Of a stretch of 63,440 bases of DNA, positions 40,518 to 48,734 are shown piece after piece. The position numbers and the translations under genes were made by a program. The stretch comes from Desulfuromonadales bacterium (lineage in GTDB: Bacteria; Desulfobacterota; Desulfuromonadia; Desulfuromonadales; BM103). How positions within the stretch are numbered: the stretch's first letter is position 1; every line of letters starts with the position of its first letter. The stretch spans positions 1 through 63,440 of the forward strand of contig JAMPXI010000002.1 of assembly GCA_023701265.1 (NCBI GenBank), read 5' to 3'. The notes beneath the pieces are model-generated. The model did not search any database. It was not told the origin of the DNA and was given only the letters and a program-made list of their open reading frames with translations.

Positions 40518-40958
40518 ATGTTCCAGTCCATTCTGTTTGCCACCGATTTTTCGGAGAGTTCCGATCACGCGTTTCAATATGCCCTGTCCATGGCCCGCAA
40601 ATTCGAGAGCCGGTTGGGAATCATTCACGTGATTAGTGAACCGGTGGATCTCCGCGGTTTTTATGTGCCCCATATCTCGTTCGACAAACTCGAAGAGGAG
40701 ATCGAACAAGGGGCCTTGAAGATGATGGAAAAGTTCTGTCGCACTCATGTCCAGGATTACGCGAAGGTCGAATCATTCGTTGTGCCTGGAATTCCCTTCG
40801 ATGAAATCATCAAGAAGGCAGCGGAGATCAATGCCGACCTGATCGTCGTGGGTACGCATGGCCGAACCGGGTTGGATCATGTGCTTTTCGGCAGCACGGC
40901 CGAAAAGGTGGTGCGTAAGTCAACTGTTCCCGTGATGACGATCCGCATAAAGGAATAA
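40518..40958 (+). CDS. Universal stress protein family protein
   Basis: ILFATDFSESSDHAFQYALSMA...VVGTHGRTGLDHVLFGSTAEKVVRKSTVPVM. Confidence 0.95.
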   Translation: MFQSILFATDFSESSDHAFQYALSMARKFESRLGIIHVISEPVDLRGFYVPHISFDKLEEEIEQGALKMMEKFCRTHVQDYAKVESFVVPGIPFDEIIKKAAEINADLIVVGTHGRTGLDHVLFGSTAEKVVRKSTVPVMTIRIKE

Positions 40959-40980
40959 CCAGACTGTGACATTGGGCTCG

Positions 40981-41010
40981 AAAGGCAGCGGAAACGCTGC
41001 CTTTTTGTTT
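40981..41010 (+). terminator. Rho-independent terminator
   Basis: aaaggcagcg-gaaa-cgctgcctttttgttt. Confidence 0.85.
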
Positions 41011-41043
41011 CTTGTGGGAAGACATTCCGGTCACGTGTTGCTC

Positions 41044-41072
41044 TTGCCAAAAAGTTCACCGACAGGTATTCT
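41044..41072 (+). promoter_or_regulatory. Putative sigma70 promoter
   Basis: TTGCCA-N17-TATTCT. Confidence 0.45.
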
Positions 41073-41099
41073 GACAAACTCCCTGCATGATAGGTCGTC

Positions 41100-42269
41100 T
41101 TGATGATGAACGAAAAAATTATCGTTATTGATGATGAAAAAATGATCCTCGATTTAACCGCGATGGTGTTGCAACATCGCGGTTATGAGGTTTTTACCGC
41201 CGACAACGCATTGGACGGCTACAACATCATAGCCCGCGAGCAGCCGGCTGTTGCATTGCTTGACTACATGATGCCGCAAGTCAATGGTCTGACGGCTCTA
41301 CGCGAGATTCGCCAAAGGTTCCCGGCAACGTATGTGATCATGTTCACCGGCAAGGGGAGCGAGGAACTCGCCGTTGAACTGATGAAGGCCGGGGCGGCTG
41401 ACTATATTCTCAAGCCATTCAGCAACGCCAATTTGATCGATCGCATCGATGGCACTCTTCGCTTGCGCGCCATTGAACTGCGTAATCGCGAACTGCTCGA
41501 GGAGCGGGAACGTCTTCTGGCTGAAATTGCCGAATGGAACCGCGAGCTCGAGCATCGGGTTACGGTAAAGAGCCATGAATTGGAGCGGGCTCACGCCGAA
41601 ATCCTGCAGAGCGAGAAACTGGCTGCGCTTGGACACCTTTCGGCAGGGATGGCCCACGAGATTCGCAACCCGCTCAATTCGATCGGACTCTTTGCCCAGG
41701 TACTGCGTGCCGGTGTTGTCCAGGATCCGGAGATGGTTTCCTACACCGAGAAGATCGTCAGTGAAGTTGAACGTATTGATGACATCCTGGTGAAATTGCT
41801 CGCGTCCAGCAGACGTTCGCTATTTCAGTTGCGATCAATTCGAGTTCAGGATGTCATCAGCCAGGTTGTTGCCAGTTTTGAAGAACAAGCCAGGCTGCAG
41901 CATGTCGAGATGGCCGTCGAGTTGATTGACTCTCCCCCCGCAATTCTGGCCGACGGTGATGAATTGGCCCAGATTTTTACCAACCTTATTGCCAATGCCC
42001 TCTTTGAAATGCGCGAGGGCGGGAGGTTGGGGGTGCGGATGGAACACGACGGTCAAAGCCTCACCGTGGTTGTCAGTGATACCGGCAGAGGGATCCCTGC
42101 GGAGAATCTCAGCAAGATTTTCGATCCCTTCTTCACAACCAAGGAAAAGGGCACCGGTTTCGGGCTGTCGGTGGTCCTGCGCATTGTCAAAACCTACGGC
42201 GGCGGCATCCGTGCCGAGAGCGGGCCGAACGGCGGGAGCCGATTCGTGGTCAGCCTCCCTTTGGCCTGA
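41100..42269 (+). CDS. Receiver-histidine kinase fusion (REC-HisKA-HATPase)
   Basis: IIVIDDEKMILDLT...LLDYMMPQVNG; H-box GMAHEIRNPLNSIGLFAQ; DTGRGIPAENLSKIFDPFFTTKEKGTGFGLSV. Confidence 0.94.
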   Translation: MMMNEKIIVIDDEKMILDLTAMVLQHRGYEVFTADNALDGYNIIAREQPAVALLDYMMPQVNGLTALREIRQRFPATYVIMFTGKGSEELAVELMKAGAADYILKPFSNANLIDRIDGTLRLRAIELRNRELLEERERLLAEIAEWNRELEHRVTVKSHELERAHAEILQSEKLAALGHLSAGMAHEIRNPLNSIGLFAQVLRAGVVQDPEMVSYTEKIVSEVERIDDILVKLLASSRRSLFQLRSIRVQDVISQVVASFEEQARLQHVEMAVELIDSPPAILADGDELAQIFTNLIANALFEMREGGRLGVRMEHDGQSLTVVVSDTGRGIPAENLSKIFDPFFTTKEKGTGFGLSVVLRIVKTYGGGIRAESGPNGGSRFVVSLPLA

Positions 42270-42283
42270 AGGCTGCAGGCGAT

Positions 42284-43876
42284 ATGGCGCTTTGGTTGCG
42301 CGATATCCCCCTGGCATGGGGCGAGGATCCGGAATGTCTGCCCCAACGGGTCGGCCGCATTGTCGGCGTTGATCCTGGACAACTCCGGAATTTTCAGGTT
42401 ATCCGCCGTTCCCTTGATGCCCGCCGCAAACCGCGCCTGCTTCAGGTGTTCACCGTCGAATTTGGCATTGACGACGAAGCAGGGGTGCTGCTACGCCTGT
42501 CGGACAACCCGCGACTTCAGCCAGCCATCGAGATGCCACTGCCATCGCGGTCTCCGGTCACTTCGCCGCATCGTGCCCTGGTGGTCGGCATGGGGCCGGC
42601 AGGCCTGTTCGCTGCCCTGCATCTGGCCGAATGCGGCATCCAGGTTACCCTGATCGAGCGCGGCCGCCCGGTGGAGCGTAGACTCCGTGACGTCGAACAC
42701 TTCTGGGCAACTGGCGAATTGGACGTCAAGAGCAATGTCCAGTTCGGTGAGGGTGGTGCCGGGACCTTTTCCGACGGCAAGCTGAGCACGCGCCTGAACC
42801 ACCCGTGGCTTCGTTACGTCTTGGCGACCTTGGTCGCATGCGGGGCGCAGGAAGACATTCTGGTCGAAGCCAAGCCACACATCGGTACCGACCGCCTGCG
42901 TCTGGTCCTGGTCAGATTCCGCGAACAACTCAAGGCTCTTGGAGTCGATCTGCGTTACGAAACCTGCCTGACCGACTTTGATGTAAGTGGCGGGAAGGTC
43001 CTGGGAGGAGTTCTCAACGATAACGAGTTGCTCCCCTGCCAGTCGCTGATCCTCGCGCCCGGGCACAGCGCACGTGATACCTACCGGATGCTTGCCGAGC
43101 ATGGCGTGGCTCTCGAACCGAAGGATTTTGCCGTGGGAGTTCGGGTTGAACATCCGCGCGAACTGATCGACTGCATCCAGTACGGCAGCCGTCACCCGCG
43201 CAATGTGCCGGCAGCGGATTACACCCTGCGCTATAATGATGCCGAGAGTGGCCGCGGCGTTTATTCGTTCTGCATGTGCCCCGGCGGCGAAGTGATCAAC
43301 GCGGCTTCAGAAACCGATGGCCTGGTCGTCAACGGCATGAGCAGGGCCGATCGCAACGGTATGCATTCAAACAGCGCCCTGGTGGTTACGGTGCGGCCCA
43401 CGGACTGGTCCAGTCGGAGCGTGCTCGGCGGGGTGGAGTTCCAGCGTCGGATCGAGCAGAATGCGTTTGTTGCCGGGGGCGGGAGTTTCCATGCTCCGGC
43501 GCAAAGCCTGATGGCTTTTGCCGGTCGCGGTCAGGGTGTGTGCCGTTCGTCCTGTCGTCCCGGTGTCCGTGAGGCGGATCTCGCGGAGTTCCTGCCAACA
43601 TTTGTTGCATCCGGGCTGCGCCGGGCACTACCGTATTTTGACCGTCAGATGCGGGGTTTTCTGAGCGCTGAAGCGGTTCTGGTCGGTTTCGAAACCCGCA
43701 CGTCGGCACCGCTGCGTATCGTCCGCAACGAATATGGCGAATCAATCTCCCACTCCGGGCTGTTCCCGGCCGGGGAAGGGGCCGGCTATGCCGGCGGCAT
43801 CATGAGCGCGGCGCTCGACGGGTTGAAGGTTGCAGAACAGATTATTCAACGTATATGTGTGAGGGACTGCCAGTGA
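42284..43876 (+). CDS. FAD-dependent oxidoreductase (COG2509-like)
   Basis: ALVVGMGPAGLFAALHLAE dinucleotide-binding motif, FGEGGAGTFSDGKLSTR. Confidence 0.9.
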   Translation: MALWLRDIPLAWGEDPECLPQRVGRIVGVDPGQLRNFQVIRRSLDARRKPRLLQVFTVEFGIDDEAGVLLRLSDNPRLQPAIEMPLPSRSPVTSPHRALVVGMGPAGLFAALHLAECGIQVTLIERGRPVERRLRDVEHFWATGELDVKSNVQFGEGGAGTFSDGKLSTRLNHPWLRYVLATLVACGAQEDILVEAKPHIGTDRLRLVLVRFREQLKALGVDLRYETCLTDFDVSGGKVLGGVLNDNELLPCQSLILAPGHSARDTYRMLAEHGVALEPKDFAVGVRVEHPRELIDCIQYGSRHPRNVPAADYTLRYNDAESGRGVYSFCMCPGGEVINAASETDGLVVNGMSRADRNGMHSNSALVVTVRPTDWSSRSVLGGVEFQRRIEQNAFVAGGGSFHAPAQSLMAFAGRGQGVCRSSCRPGVREADLAEFLPTFVASGLRRALPYFDRQMRGFLSAEAVLVGFETRTSAPLRIVRNEYGESISHSGLFPAGEGAGYAGGIMSAALDGLKVAEQIIQRICVRDCQ

Positions 43877-45009
43877 AAAACATATTCGCCAGTCAGATCC
43901 AGGAACGCGACTGGGTCGAGGCCACTTTTTTGGTCCGCGACAAGATCGTGGGCATGGCCAAGAACGGCAAACCGTACCTGACTCTCAAGCTGATGGATCG
44001 CAGCGGAGAAGTGGAAGGGCGCATCTGGGACCGGGTGGACGAAATCTCCTCGCAGTTCGAGCGCGATGATTTCGTCCGGGTTGCCGGCAAGGCCAGCCTC
44101 TATATGGGGAAGATGCAACTGGTTATCCAGGAATTGGCGAAGCTCAAGGAAGAGACCGTCGACCTGGCCGATTTCCTGCCGGTTGCCGCCCGTTCGACAG
44201 GTGACATGGTGGCCGATCTCCAGTCCCGGGTGGCGAGTATTGACGATCCGTTTCTGCGAGCCCTGCTGCAGGCATTTCTTGACGACAAGGAGTTCCTTGC
44301 GGCCTACTGCCGCGCTCCGGCGGCAAAAGCCATGCACCATGTTTACCTGGGCGGATTGCTCGAGCATTCGCTCGCCGTTGCCAGTCTGGCTGACGACATC
44401 AGTAACCGCTATCCGGGGTTGAACCGTGACCTGTTGGTTACGGGTGCCTTGCTCCACGATGTCGGCAAGGTCAATGAATTGCGCTATGCGCGCTCGTTCG
44501 ATTATACCGACGTCGGTAAACTGATCGGTCATATCGTTATCGGTGTCGAGATGGTCGAGGAAAAGTTGCGGCAGTTGCCGGGTTTTCCAACTGAACTGGC
44601 CATCCTGCTCAAACATCTGCTGCTGTCCCATCACGGACAATATGAATACGGTTCACCTAAACGCCCAAAGACCCTGGAGGCGGTGATCCTGAATTTCATC
44701 GACGATCTCGATTCAAAGATCAACGGTGTGCGCACGCATCTCGACAAGGAACCGGACAGTGAGTCGGCGTGGACCCAGTATCACCGTTTTTACGACCGCT
44801 ATTTTTTCAAGGGTTTTGCTGAGAGTCCACCCGTTATCGAGGCGGTTGAGGTTCCGCTTGCTCCGAAACCGGCTGAGGCTCCCGGCCCTCTCCATCATGC
44901 GCGGCCGGCGAGGCCGACGGCTCCCTTTAACAGTTCGCTCGAGGAGAAGTTGCGGGGGATGACGCCGAATCTCTTCGGCTCATCTCAAGAAGAGGGGAAC
45001 AATGAGTGA
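43873..45009 (+). CDS. OB-fold/HD-domain 3'-5' exoribonuclease (YhaM-like)
   Basis: N-terminal OB fold, HHVYLGGLLEHSLAVA...ALLHDVGKVNEL HD motif; GTG start overlapping the previous stop. Confidence 0.85.
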   Translation: MKNIFASQIQERDWVEATFLVRDKIVGMAKNGKPYLTLKLMDRSGEVEGRIWDRVDEISSQFERDDFVRVAGKASLYMGKMQLVIQELAKLKEETVDLADFLPVAARSTGDMVADLQSRVASIDDPFLRALLQAFLDDKEFLAAYCRAPAAKAMHHVYLGGLLEHSLAVASLADDISNRYPGLNRDLLVTGALLHDVGKVNELRYARSFDYTDVGKLIGHIVIGVEMVEEKLRQLPGFPTELAILLKHLLLSHHGQYEYGSPKRPKTLEAVILNFIDDLDSKINGVRTHLDKEPDSESAWTQYHRFYDRYFFKGFAESPPVIEAVEVPLAPKPAEAPGPLHHARPARPTAPFNSSLEEKLRGMTPNLFGSSQEEGNNE

Positions 45010-45646
45010 TCAGCCTCTGATTGCCACGGTGGTCGTCGGTCCGTTGCAGGTCAACTGCTATGTGGCGGCCTGCCCGAAAACCCGCGAGGCCCTGGTCATC
45101 GATCCGGGCGATGACGGTGACCGCATTCTTGAGGCGATCCACTCGGCCGGTTGGCAAGTGGTACGCATCGTCAATACGCACGGACATTTCGATCATATCG
45201 GCGGCAACCGTGCTGTCGTCGAGGCAACCGGGGCGGAATTGCTGATCCACGAACTCGACCTGCCACTGATGGAAAAGGCCAAGGTTCATGCGCAACTTTA
45301 CGGTCTGCCCGCGGAGCCGTCCCCGCCGCCCGGCCGGCTGCTGAAAGATGGCGACAGCATTGCGATCGGTGAATTGTCCTTTGAAGTTATCCATCTTCCC
45401 GGCCATTCTCCGGGCGGTATCGCCCTGTTGAGTGGCCTGCATCTCTTCGCCGGCGATGTTCTGTTCGCCGGTTCGATCGGCAGGACCGATCTGCCGGGTG
45501 GTGATCATCGTGCGTTGATCGATGGTATCCGCAAGCGTCTGTGGTGTCTTCCGGGAGAGACGATTGTCCATCCGGGGCATGGTCCCGATACCACCATCGC
45601 CCGCGAGATGCGCACCAACCCCTATGTTGCAGGAATGGCCGATTAA
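45002..45646 (+). CDS. MBL-fold metallo-hydrolase (glyoxalase II-like)
   Basis: NTHGHFDHIGGN, LPGHSPGGIALL, GDVLFAGSIGRTDLPGGD. Confidence 0.93.
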   Translation: MSDQPLIATVVVGPLQVNCYVAACPKTREALVIDPGDDGDRILEAIHSAGWQVVRIVNTHGHFDHIGGNRAVVEATGAELLIHELDLPLMEKAKVHAQLYGLPAEPSPPPGRLLKDGDSIAIGELSFEVIHLPGHSPGGIALLSGLHLFAGDVLFAGSIGRTDLPGGDHRALIDGIRKRLWCLPGETIVHPGHGPDTTIAREMRTNPYVAGMAD

Positions 45647-45664
45647 TCGGCGGGGAGGCTCAGT

Positions 45665-46888
45665 ATGTATCGAGGCAAACAGATCCTGCTTGGTGTGAGT
45701 GGCGGGATTGCCGCCTACAAGGCCGTTGAACTGCTGCGATTGCTGGTCAAGGCCGGTGCCGATGCGCATGTGGTCATGACGCGTCACGCTCAGGAATTCG
45801 TCTGCCCGCTGACATTTCAGACCCTTTCGGGTAATCCCGTGCACAGCGAGCTGTTCAACCTGATCCAGGAGCGGGAGATCGGCCATATTGCCCTGGCCGA
45901 CCGCGCCGTTCTCTGTATTGTGGCTCCGGCGACGGCCAATGTCATCGGCAAAGTCGCCCATGGCCTGGCCGACGACCTGCTGACCACAACACTGATGGCG
46001 AGCAAGGCCCCAGTGCTGTTTGTGCCGGCGATGAACGTCAATATGTGGGAGAATCCCCTCTATCGGGAGAATCAGGCCCGACTCGAGCACCATGGCTACC
46101 ACTTTATGACGCCGGCAGTCGGAGAACTGGCCTGTGGTTGGGAGGGTCAGGGGAAACTTCCCGATCCGGCGGCGATCTTCGATTTTGCCCAAAATCTGGT
46201 CGGCAGTCGTGATCTGGCCGGCCGTACGGTATTGATCACCGCCGGTCCGACTCGCGAAGAACTCGACCCGGTGCGCTACCTGACCAATTACTCGTCGGGC
46301 AAGATGGGGTATGCCATTGCCCGCGCCGCCCGCAATCGCGGTGCGCGGGTGATACTGGTCAGCGGTCCGGTTGCCCTTGCCCCTCCGGAAAAAGTTGAAA
46401 TGGTGCAGGTCACCACCGCGAGGGAGATGCATGCCGCCGTCATGGCCCGCTGCGAGGGCAGCGATGTCATCATCAAGGCGGCGGCCGTGGCTGACTTCCG
46501 GCCGCTCGAGCGCGGCACGGGAAAGATGAAGAAGGGCGACCGCAAGCAGTTGTCGCTCGAACTGGTCCGAAATCCGGATATCCTCGCCGACCTCGGCGCA
46601 AAGCGCAGCAAGGCCTTGCTGGTCGGTTTTGCCGCGGAGACCGATGATTTGCTGGCGAATGCCCGGAAAAAGTTGGCTGACAAGGGTGTCGATCTGATGG
46701 TCGCCAATGACGTCACCGAGCCGGGAGCGGGTTTCGGCCGCGATACCAACATCGTCAGGTTCCTCGACCGGAACGGCAAGGTCGAGGAACTTCCCTGCCT
46801 GCCAAAGGAAGCCGTCGCCGGCAAGCTGCTCGACCGCATTCAGTCGTTGCTGAAGGAAAGTGGCGGGAAAAAATTCAGGAGGCAGTGA
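45665..46888 (+). CDS. coaBC: Bifunctional phosphopantothenoylcysteine decarboxylase/phosphopantothenate-cysteine ligase
   Basis: LLGVSGGIAAYKAVELLR, PAMNVNMWENPL, ITAGPTREELDPVRYLTNYSSGKMGYAIA, KAAAVADFRP. Confidence 0.97.
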   Translation: MYRGKQILLGVSGGIAAYKAVELLRLLVKAGADAHVVMTRHAQEFVCPLTFQTLSGNPVHSELFNLIQEREIGHIALADRAVLCIVAPATANVIGKVAHGLADDLLTTTLMASKAPVLFVPAMNVNMWENPLYRENQARLEHHGYHFMTPAVGELACGWEGQGKLPDPAAIFDFAQNLVGSRDLAGRTVLITAGPTREELDPVRYLTNYSSGKMGYAIARAARNRGARVILVSGPVALAPPEKVEMVQVTTAREMHAAVMARCEGSDVIIKAAAVADFRPLERGTGKMKKGDRKQLSLELVRNPDILADLGAKRSKALLVGFAAETDDLLANARKKLADKGVDLMVANDVTEPGAGFGRDTNIVRFLDRNGKVEELPCLPKEAVAGKLLDRIQSLLKESGGKKFRRQ

Positions 46889-47801
46889 GTTTCAGCAGGC
46901 GATCCTGGTGCAGCAGGCCTTCACGCAAGGTTTTTTTCATTTGCAGAAGCAGTCGCTCCGCCTGCGCCTCGGACAATTTGCCGTCGAGCCATAGGATGTG
47001 AAGGTTTCTGCGGATTTTCCCGGCAGCCGCCAAGGCTCGTTCGCCGGTCGGATCGGCAGCCATCCAGGGGCTTTTTTCGAAGTCCTTGAGCAGACTCAGG
47101 GTGGCCGCACAGGCCAGATCGAGATATTCCTGGCGGTCGCTTTCATGCAGCGGCCAGCGGGTCGTCTTGCCGAGCGCAGCCAGCGTGCGCTGCCAGCGTT
47201 TAAGCCGGTTGAGAAGCAGCAACGAGTTGAACAGGCGTTTGTTGGTGTCGAAGGAAAAAATCGTGTCGGCGAGTACGGTGCGAAGCATCCGGTCGTTGTC
47301 CGAGAAATCGAAGCGGCCGAGCGCCCTGGCCAGATTCCACGATTCCTGATCGACGTTGGCCTCGAAGCGCATCTCCCAGTAGGCATGCTGCAGCAGGGCG
47401 GTGTTATAGCTGAGCATCAGCTTGTAAGGGACGTAGTAGCCGTGGGCGATGGCATCGGCTGCCAGGTGGCTGAGGTACCCGTAGGCGCAGGCACGGCGGG
47501 AATCGTCGTCGGCCGCGGCCAGTACCTTGCGGCCCATACGCCAGGAATGGCAGTGCTGCAGGTAATGCGTATACTTCTTCCCCAAGGTGATGTCCGCACT
47601 GATGCAGCCGTAGAGATAATCGTGCGGATAGGCGGTCAGCAGCGTCTGCAGATGGAGAGGGAGCTGCGGAAGTTGCTGGAGAAGCCAGGAGCCGACCTGG
47701 AGATGAACGCCCACGCCCCACGCCCAGGCTTCTGTCGGGAAGAAGACAGCAGCAAGCGGGAGCAGGGCAACAAGTAGGAATTTCATGGTGTTCTTCGTCA
47801 T
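46875..47801 (-). CDS. Exported zinc-dependent phospholipase C-like protein
   Basis: Signal peptide ending AWAWG; WGVGVHLQVGSWLL, HYLQHCHSWRMG, GYLSHLAADAIAHGYYVPY His-rich motifs. Confidence 0.75.
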   Translation of the reverse strand: MTKNTMKFLLVALLPLAAVFFPTEAWAWGVGVHLQVGSWLLQQLPQLPLHLQTLLTAYPHDYLYGCISADITLGKKYTHYLQHCHSWRMGRKVLAAADDDSRRACAYGYLSHLAADAIAHGYYVPYKLMLSYNTALLQHAYWEMRFEANVDQESWNLARALGRFDFSDNDRMLRTVLADTIFSFDTNKRLFNSLLLLNRLKRWQRTLAALGKTTRWPLHESDRQEYLDLACAATLSLLKDFEKSPWMAADPTGERALAAAGKIRRNLHILWLDGKLSEAQAERLLLQMKKTLREGLLHQDRLLKLTAS

Positions 47802-47839
47802 CTTGTCATCAAGGATAATACATTCAAGGGAATCCCGCC

Positions 47840-48538
47840 ATGCCTGAACTCTTACTGAGCGAATTGCACGATGCCATTGCCGCGGGACGCAGCCAGTTCG
47901 AGTATCTGCGTGATCTCGGCTTCGATGAGGTCCCCGCTGCCGTCCGATCCGGAACGATACCTTCGGCGCGGGTGCAGGGGGGGGAGACCCTTGATGCCAT
48001 CCGCGCCGATCTTGGCGACTGCTGCCGCTGCGGTCTGAATCAAGGTCGTCAGAAAGTGGTGTTTGGTGTAGGCAACCCGCAGGCCCGTCTGGTGTTGGTC
48101 GGAGAAGCGCCGGGACGGGAAGAGGACGAAAAGGGTGAGCCGTTTGTAGGCGAAGCCGGGCGGCTGCTTGACCGCATCCTCTTCGCCATGGGACTGCAGC
48201 GCGACGAGGTGTACATCTGCAACGTGCTCAAGTGCCGTCCGCCCAACAACCGGAATCCCGAGCCCAACGAGGTGGCAACCTGCGAGCCGTTCCTGATCCG
48301 CCAACTTGCGGCGATCTGTCCGCAGGTGATCGTAGCACTCGGACTTTTCGCAGTTCAAACTCTATTGCAGAACAAAGCGCCGATCGGCAAAGTTCGCGGC
48401 ACCTGGCAGCAGTACCAGGGGATTCCCCTGATGCCGACTTATCACCCTGCCTATCTGCTGCGCAATCCCAACGGCAAACGCGAGGTGTGGGCTGATATGA
48501 AGCAGGTGATGGAGCGGCTGAGAACCGAGGAGCTTTAA
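47840..48538 (+). CDS. Type-4 uracil-DNA glycosylase
   Basis: [53 protein letters not shown]...[13 protein letters not shown]...[10 protein letters not shown]. Confidence 0.95.
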   Translation: MPELLLSELHDAIAAGRSQFEYLRDLGFDEVPAAVRSGTIPSARVQGGETLDAIRADLGDCCRCGLNQGRQKVVFGVGNPQARLVLVGEAPGREEDEKGEPFVGEAGRLLDRILFAMGLQRDEVYICNVLKCRPPNNRNPEPNEVATCEPFLIRQLAAICPQVIVALGLFAVQTLLQNKAPIGKVRGTWQQYQGIPLMPTYHPAYLLRNPNGKREVWADMKQVMERLRTEEL

Positions 48539-48571
48539 AGAAATTTACATCACAGGAAGATGAGACGAAGC

Positions 48572-48603
48572 GACGAGGCCCCGGTTTTTACCGGGGCCTC
48601 GTC
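48572..48603. terminator. Bidirectional terminator hairpin
   Basis: gacgaggccccggt-tttt-accggggcctcgtc perfect stem between convergent genes. Confidence 0.75.
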
Positions 48604-48610
48604 TGTTTGT

Positions 48611-48667
48611 TCAGCAGGGATGAACGCTGCCACTCCCCACCACGCTCGGCTTCTGATACTTCTTCAT
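48611..48667 (-). CDS. Putative 18-aa micropeptide MKKYQKPSVVGSGSVHPC
   Basis: ATG preceded by aaggagaattgac (RBS spacing 7); 67 nt downstream of the cytochrome stop on the same strand; absent from the ORF track because of length. Confidence 0.5.
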   Translation of the reverse strand: MKKYQKPSVVGSGSVHPC

Positions 48668-48734
48668 GTCAATTCTCCTTGTCGTGCTGCTGCCGTTATG
48701 AATGCATGGCCTCCGCTGAAGCCTGCTCTCCTCG

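Noticed and set aside
44927-46432. 501-aa minus-strand ORF antisense to the MBL hydrolase and coaBC
   Set aside because: Shadow ORF; both plus-strand genes are confidently identified
48548-48613. UGA after the 18-aa micropeptide decoded as selenocysteine with the following hairpin as a SECIS
   Set aside because: The hairpin is a perfect GC-rich terminator between convergent genes, and its loop (AAAA/UAAAAA) lacks the G expected near the start of a bacterial SECIS loop; kept only as a remote possibility
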